Positions 16,895-20,758 of a stretch of DNA of 20,758 nt are shown piece by piece. The position numbers and the translations under genes are program-made. Below the pieces are notes generated by a model that searched no databases, had not been told where the DNA came from, and saw only the letters and a list, made by a program, of their open reading frames with translations. This DNA comes from Thermoleophilia bacterium (GTDB taxonomy: Bacteria; Actinomycetota; Thermoleophilia; Gaiellales; F1-60-MAGs149): assembly GCA_016462095.1 (NCBI GenBank), contig JAEMTW010000008.1, forward strand, positions 1 to 20,758. The letters are read 5' to 3'. Each line of letters begins with the position of its first letter. The first letter of the stretch is position 1.

Positions 16895-17952
16895 GCCCGC
16901 ACCGATAGTTCGTGGACCTCGTCGGCCAAATCGTCGACACCGTCGGCCCCGGTCGCGGTCAGCAAGACCTGGCCGTGCTCCCGCGCCGTGGCGATCAGAC
17001 GCATGCGTCGATCGCGGTCCAGCTCGGACAACACGTCGTCGAGCAGCAACAGTGGTTGCTCATGTCGCGTCTCGGCGACTAAGGCTGCCTGGGCCAAGAG
17101 GAACCCGAGCACCAGCGTGCGCTGCTCCCCCTGGGAGGCACTGCGGCGCGCATCGCGCCCGTCGAGCTCGACGACGAGATCATCGAGATGCGGGCCAATG
17201 CCCGTCGTCTGTCGTTCGATGTCCTCACGGCGACGCTCCTGCAAGAGCGCGAGGATGGCGCCGGACTCACCGACGACGGAAGGGGCGTAGGTCAGCGCGG
17301 CCGCCTGCGGTGAGCCAAGGGTGATCACCCGTTCGCGGAACAGCGGCGCCAGCCGTTCGACGAGTCGTTCGCGCGCTTCGATGATCAGCGACGCGGTATC
17401 GGCCAGCTGCCAATCCCAGGGGTCCAATTCGTCTTCGCTGCCTTCGCGACGGCGCACACGACGCAGCACGGCGTTGCGCTGCTCCATCGTCTGGCGATAC
17501 GCGCGCTCGTGCTCCTCAAAGCGTGGCCAGGCGCTCTCGATCGCGCGGTCCATGGCGAGCCGCCGCACTGCAGGCCCACGCTTGATCAGATCGAGCACGT
17601 CCGGAATAAATGTGACGGCAGCCCAGCGCTCACGCAGGGTCCGCCCATCGACCTCTGCACCATCGAGCTCGACCGTTCGTGCGCCCTTCGTCAGCCGCAG
17701 CCGCACCGTCGTCGGAGCGCCACCTGCCTGCCCCTCCAAGCGCACACCGAGTTCGTCGGCGCCATCCTGGATCATGCGCCCATCTGCCGTCGAACGCAGA
17801 CCTGTCCCACAGGCTGCAAGGTGCACAGCCTCGAGCAGCGACGTCTTACCCGAGCCGTTCGGCCCGACAATCGCAGTGACGCCCGCGACCGGCCGTAGCT
17901 CTGCCTCGGAGTGACAACGGAAGCCCGCTACCCGAAGCAGGTCGACGCGCAT
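16891..17952 (-). CDS. recF: DNA replication/repair ATPase RecF
   Basis: This 353-residue SMC-like ATPase acts with RecO and RecR to load RecA at gaps. Walker A GPNGSGKTS is at 30-38, the ABC-type signature SASQGEQR at 271-278, Walker B LLLLDD at 301-306 and the D-loop SELD at 309-312. The coiled region 145-205 is rich in Arg/Glu, as usual. ATG at 17952 lies 4 nt after the dnaN stop with little Shine-Dalgarno signal, suggesting expression by read-through from dnaN. Length is normal for the family. Confidence 0.95.
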   Translation of the reverse strand: MRVDLLRVAGFRCHSEAELRPVAGVTAIVGPNGSGKTSLLEAVHLAACGTGLRSTADGRMIQDGADELGVRLEGQAGGAPTTVRLRLTKGARTVELDGAEVDGRTLRERWAAVTFIPDVLDLIKRGPAVRRLAMDRAIESAWPRFEEHERAYRQTMEQRNAVLRRVRRREGSEDELDPWDWQLADTASLIIEARERLVERLAPLFRERVITLGSPQAAALTYAPSVVGESGAILALLQERRREDIERQTTGIGPHLDDLVVELDGRDARRSASQGEQRTLVLGFLLAQAALVAETRHEQPLLLLDDVLSELDRDRRMRLIATAREHGQVLLTATGADGVDDLADEVHELSVRA

Positions 17953-17956
17953 CGAC

Positions 17957-19060
17957 TCAGATGCGGATCGGCATGATCACGTACCAGAACGTGCCGTCCA
18001 CACTCTCGAGCAGCGCGGGGCGCAGCGAGGAGATCAGACCGAGCTTCACTTCGTCGCCCGGCACGCTCTCGATGCCGTCGCGGAGAAACTCATGATTGAA
18101 GCCGATCTCAATCGTCTCCGCACCGTCGTAGGCGACAGGAATCGACTCGGCGCCCTCAGCGACGTCAGCGGTGCGAGCGGACAGACTCAACGTCCCCGTC
18201 GACAGCTCGGCGCGCACTGGCGTGTTCTGGCGCACCACGATGCCGACGCGCTTGACGACCTCAAGGAGCTCGTCTTTCGCGATCGTGATCGAGTGCTCGA
18301 TGCCCTCGGGACGAAGTGCGGTGAAGTTGGGGAACTGCCCTTCAATGCGACGAACACTGAGCCACAGCCCATCGATGCCGAACGTCACCAAGCCCTCACC
18401 GATTGCCACGCTAAGCGGACTCGAAGAGGAGCCTGCGAGCCGCACGACTTCTTCCATCGCCTTGACGGGGATGATTGCCTCGAGCGCCTCGGGTGGAGCC
18501 TTTGCGAGCGGTGCTTCTGCGACAGCCAGGCGATACGAATCGGTCGCCGCCATGATCAGGCGATCCTGCTCGAAGCGAACGAGGGCGCCCGTCAAAACGG
18601 GACGGCTTTCATCGCGCGACGCAGCGCGCTTTACGCGGCTTACGACTTCGGCGAAGGTTGAACAATCGGTCTCGAAGAGATGCTCGTGATCGATCTCGGG
18701 CAGCTGAGGAAACTCATCGACAGGCAACCCGTAGAGCGTGTACGACGACGAGCCTGCGGTGACCAACACGCGGCCATCCTCGCCCGCCGACAGCTCGACC
18801 GTTTCGCCCGTCAACGCGCGAATCAACTCGGGAGCGATCTTCGCTGGCAACAACACCGAGCCCTCTTGCTCGACGTCAGCATCGAGCGGAACGCGCAGCG
18901 TCATCTCAAGATCAGTCGCTGCCAACTCGACCGGAGTTTCACCACTCGAAGCCGTCAGTCGAACATGCGAAGCGCTCTGAAGATTGGCGCGCGTCGACGC
19001 AGCTCGCGCAGCCTGGGCGAGTCGATCAGCGAGGTGCTCTCGGTTGCAACGAATCTTCAT
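17957..19060 (-). CDS. dnaN: DNA polymerase III beta sliding clamp
   Basis: This 367-residue clamp has three similar domains of about 120 residues and ends in the characteristic MPIRI motif. Recognisable stretches include VELAATDLEMTLR (43-55), RPVLTGALV (148-156) and MAATDSYRLAVAEA (164-177). The clamp tethers the polymerase to DNA and docks many replication and repair proteins. ATG at 19060 has GGGAAAG upstream. The gene sits between the candidate origin and recF as expected. Confidence 0.97.
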   Translation of the reverse strand: MKIRCNREHLADRLAQAARAASTRANLQSASHVRLTASSGETPVELAATDLEMTLRVPLDADVEQEGSVLLPAKIAPELIRALTGETVELSAGEDGRVLVTAGSSSYTLYGLPVDEFPQLPEIDHEHLFETDCSTFAEVVSRVKRAASRDESRPVLTGALVRFEQDRLIMAATDSYRLAVAEAPLAKAPPEALEAIIPVKAMEEVVRLAGSSSSPLSVAIGEGLVTFGIDGLWLSVRRIEGQFPNFTALRPEGIEHSITIAKDELLEVVKRVGIVVRQNTPVRAELSTGTLSLSARTADVAEGAESIPVAYDGAETIEIGFNHEFLRDGIESVPGDEVKLGLISSLRPALLESVDGTFWYVIMPIRI

Positions 19061-19260
19061 ACAGCGGCTTTCCCGATGGTAATGGTTGTAAGAACCTTTT
19101 CTCTATCGTCATAACCATAGGGGCTGGGGATGACGGGGATAACTCGATGAACACCGCTCTGGTACAGCGATTTAGGGCAGTTCAGGGTGTTGATGCTTTG
19201 GGTATGACCAACGGAGCTTTCCCCACAACGCGTGGAGTGATCTTGGGAGACGTTAGTCGC

Positions 19261-19269
19261 TGTGGACAG
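19261..19269 (-). promoter_or_regulatory. DnaA box, one mismatch
   Basis: TGTGGACAG on the plus strand reads CTGTCCACA on the minus strand, one base from the TTRTCCACA consensus. It is opposite in orientation to the perfect box 43 nt away. Confidence 0.6.
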
Positions 19270-19312
19270 AACGTGTAGCCCTCCCAGCGCTCTCCCGCTG
19301 TTTTCCGACCGG

Positions 19313-19321
19313 TTATCCACA
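19313..19321 (+). promoter_or_regulatory. DnaA box, perfect consensus
   Basis: TTATCCACA matches the canonical high-affinity DnaA box exactly and lies 10 nt from the dnaA stop codon, within the dnaA-dnaN gap. Confidence 0.85.
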
Positions 19322-19331
19322 GCACTCAGCA

Positions 19332-20732
19332 TTAGCCGAGCCGCCGAATTGTGGCCGTCAGCTCTTGCACGAGGTTGTAGAGCGAGCGATCTTCCTTGAT
19401 GCGCTTGGCAATCTTGTCGTGCCCGTAGTGGATCGTCGTGTGGTCGCGCCCGCCGAACAGACGACCAATCTGCGGCAGCGACATGTCGGTCAATTCGCGG
19501 CTCAGGTACATCGCAACCTGGCGCGGAAACACAATCGTCTGCGTGCGGCGCTCGGAGCGCAACTCATCGACCGAGAGCGAGAAGTAGTCGGCCACGACGC
19601 GCTGCACGCTCTCGACCGTGACAGGCCGCGAGTCTTCGGGGTACTGCGAGCTGAGCACATCGCGGACCAGTTCGACCGTCAACGGCTCGCCATTGAGCAT
19701 CGCGAACGCGACACCGCGCGTCAGGGCACCCTCGAGCTCTCGGATGTTCGTCTGCACGCGCATCGCGATCGCAGCGAGCACCTCGGGGTCGTCGATCGTG
19801 ATGCCATCGCGCGAGGCCTTCTTGCGCAGGATGGCAATACGCGTCTCTAGATCGGGCGGCTGCACATCGGTGATCAGACCCCACTCAAAGCGGGAGCGGA
19901 GACGATCCTCGAGGCGCGCAATTTCGCGCGGCGGGCGATCCGAGGAGAGCACGATCTGACTGCCACTCTCGTGCAGCGTGTTGAACGTGTGGAAGAACTC
20001 TTCCTGAATTCCCTCGCGACCCGACAAGAACTGGATGTCGTCTACGAGCAAGACGTCGTAGGTGCGATAGCGGTTCTTGAAGTGCTCAATGCGCTTTTCG
20101 CGCAGCGCCTCAATGAAGTCGTTCGTGAAGGCCTCGCACGTCACGTAACACGCGGTCATGTCCGGCGTCGAGGTGGTGACGTAGTGCGCGATTGCCTGCA
20201 GCAGGTGCGTCTTGCCAAGCCCTGTGGGGCCGTGGATGAACAGCGGGTTGTAGGCCTGGCTTGGCGACTCGGCAACGGCGAGCGCCGCAGCATGGGCAAA
20301 GCGATTCGAGGGGCCGATGACGAAGGTTTCGAACGTCGCGTTGCGGTTGAGGGACGCCACGCGCTCAGCGCGTGCAGCAGCCGGAATCGCCGCAATGGGC
20401 GCCGTCGCCGGTGTCTCCACAGTCGGGGTGTCGATCGGCGCAGCAGGAGGGGCGAGCTGCGTGCTTTCGATACCAACTACGATTGAGATTTCGAGTGGCG
20501 TGCCATTGACGGTCGCTGCTGCGGACGTGACGAGATCCATGAAGTGGCCAGAGATCCAGCCCCGCACGAACTCGTTCGGCACTTCGACCTCGAGCGTCTC
20601 TGCCGTCAGGCTGCGTGCGCTGGCCCGACCGAACCACGCGCTGTAGGTCGGTGGTGCGAGCGTCTGCTGGAGCTCAAGCGAGACGGCAGACCAGAGCGTC
20701 GAAGCAGATGTGTCGGGGGTGGCGGGTGTCAT
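19332..20732 (-). CDS. dnaA: Chromosomal replication initiator DnaA
   Basis: This 466-residue initiator is complete. Domain I (about 10-85) includes LWSAVSLELQQTL and YSAWF; domain II is a short Ala/Pro/Thr linker (about 90-125). The AAA+ domain has Walker A GPTGLGKT (168-175), Walker B LLVDDIQF (228-235), Arg281 in RLRSRFEWG as the arginine finger and sensor II NIRELEGAL (329-337). Domain IV ends in the DNA-binding signature GGRDHTTIHYGHDKI (427-441). The linker is much shorter than in Streptomyces DnaA. ATG at 20732 is 26 nt from the window edge; no clear Shine-Dalgarno is seen in those bases. Confidence 0.97.
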   Translation of the reverse strand: MTPATPDTSASTLWSAVSLELQQTLAPPTYSAWFGRASARSLTAETLEVEVPNEFVRGWISGHFMDLVTSAAATVNGTPLEISIVVGIESTQLAPPAAPIDTPTVETPATAPIAAIPAAARAERVASLNRNATFETFVIGPSNRFAHAAALAVAESPSQAYNPLFIHGPTGLGKTHLLQAIAHYVTTSTPDMTACYVTCEAFTNDFIEALREKRIEHFKNRYRTYDVLLVDDIQFLSGREGIQEEFFHTFNTLHESGSQIVLSSDRPPREIARLEDRLRSRFEWGLITDVQPPDLETRIAILRKKASRDGITIDDPEVLAAIAMRVQTNIRELEGALTRGVAFAMLNGEPLTVELVRDVLSSQYPEDSRPVTVESVQRVVADYFSLSVDELRSERRTQTIVFPRQVAMYLSRELTDMSLPQIGRLFGGRDHTTIHYGHDKIAKRIKEDRSLYNLVQELTATIRRLG

Positions 20733-20745
20733 TGCGGAAGCCGCG

Positions 20746-20751
20746 ACCGTA
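20746..20751 (-). promoter_or_regulatory. Possible -10 hexamer for dnaA
   Basis: The minus strand reads TACGGT (TANNNT) ending 13 nt before the dnaA ATG, which would give a very short leader of about 7 nt without a Shine-Dalgarno. The -35 region is outside the window, so this is tentative. Confidence 0.25.
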
Positions 20752-20758
20752 GCAGGAA

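Larger units (their letters stand above)
19061..19331. other. oriC: Candidate chromosomal origin of replication (oriC)
   Basis: This 271-nt gap between dnaA and dnaN holds the AT-richest stretch of the right half (about 19083-19120) and DnaA-box-like sites. One box is perfect, TTATCCACA at 19313-19321; one has a single mismatch on the minus strand (19261-19269). Degenerate ones are at 19125-19133, 19134-19142 (two adjacent 9-mers, minus sense) and 19219-19227. An ATGGTT/AACCAT inverted repeat (19082-19087 / 19113-19118) brackets the AT-rich part, a candidate unwinding element. The dnaN promoter must also lie here. Few strong boxes make this a sparse origin, and part of it could lie upstream of dnaA outside the window. 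Confidence 0.7.

Noticed and set aside
19057..19332. A 91-codon minus-strand frame covering the whole dnaA-dnaN gap
   Set aside because: It coincides with DnaA boxes and AT-rich origin sequence and has no recognisable domain; a non-coding origin explains the region better.

Overview
The window is a high-GC bacterial chromosome segment that most likely comes from an actinobacterium. The right half carries the canonical origin block dnaA - (origin) - dnaN - recF - DUF721/dciA - gyrB - gyrA, all on the minus strand. Short overlaps, frequent GTG/TTG starts and TANNNT-type -10 hexamers fit Actinomycetota. Thermoleophilia is my best guess for the class, but that is an inference. One feature argues against a textbook actinobacterium: GyrB carries the long TOPRIM-region insertion usually associated with proteobacterial GyrB.

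Left edge (1-2825, plus strand): a tightly overlapping operon of a fused double ABC ATPase (5' end outside the window), a membrane S component of an ECF-type vitamin transporter, and a secreted alpha/alpha-toroid protein with prenyltransferase/squalene-cyclase-like repeats. The pairing resembles the helical-barrel half of cobalamin carriers such as intrinsic factor, so a corrinoid-uptake role is plausible but unproven. Two 35-bp palindromes fill the gap to the next, convergent operon.

Fatty-acid block (2940-9107, minus strand): fabZ-fabH-fabD-fabG-fabF-accD-accA, with 4-8 bp overlaps at every junction except the 4-nt gap between fabG and fabF. It supplies most of type II fatty-acid synthesis plus the carboxyltransferase of acetyl-CoA carboxylase; acpP, accB and accC are not here. 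A biotin-protein ligase gene (birA, plus strand), whose product should biotinylate the missing AccB, diverges from fabZ across 57 bp. That gap holds a symmetric, probably bidirectional -10 element.

Middle (9924-11093): a small accessory island with three copies of a 32-bp GC-rich palindrome, a VOC/glyoxalase-fold gene lacking recognisable metal-ligand histidines, and a lipoprotein with a chagasin-like (I42) cysteine-protease-inhibitor domain on a Thr/Ala-rich stalk.

Right half (11146-20732): gyrA (Gln at quinolone-contact position 90 and an 88-residue acidic tail coded by 24-bp repeats), gyrB (TTG start and a structured leader), dciA, recF, dnaN, a compact 271-nt candidate oriC, and dnaA. 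I see no tRNA, rRNA, CRISPR array or transposase gene. No stretch above 300 bases lacks a gene.
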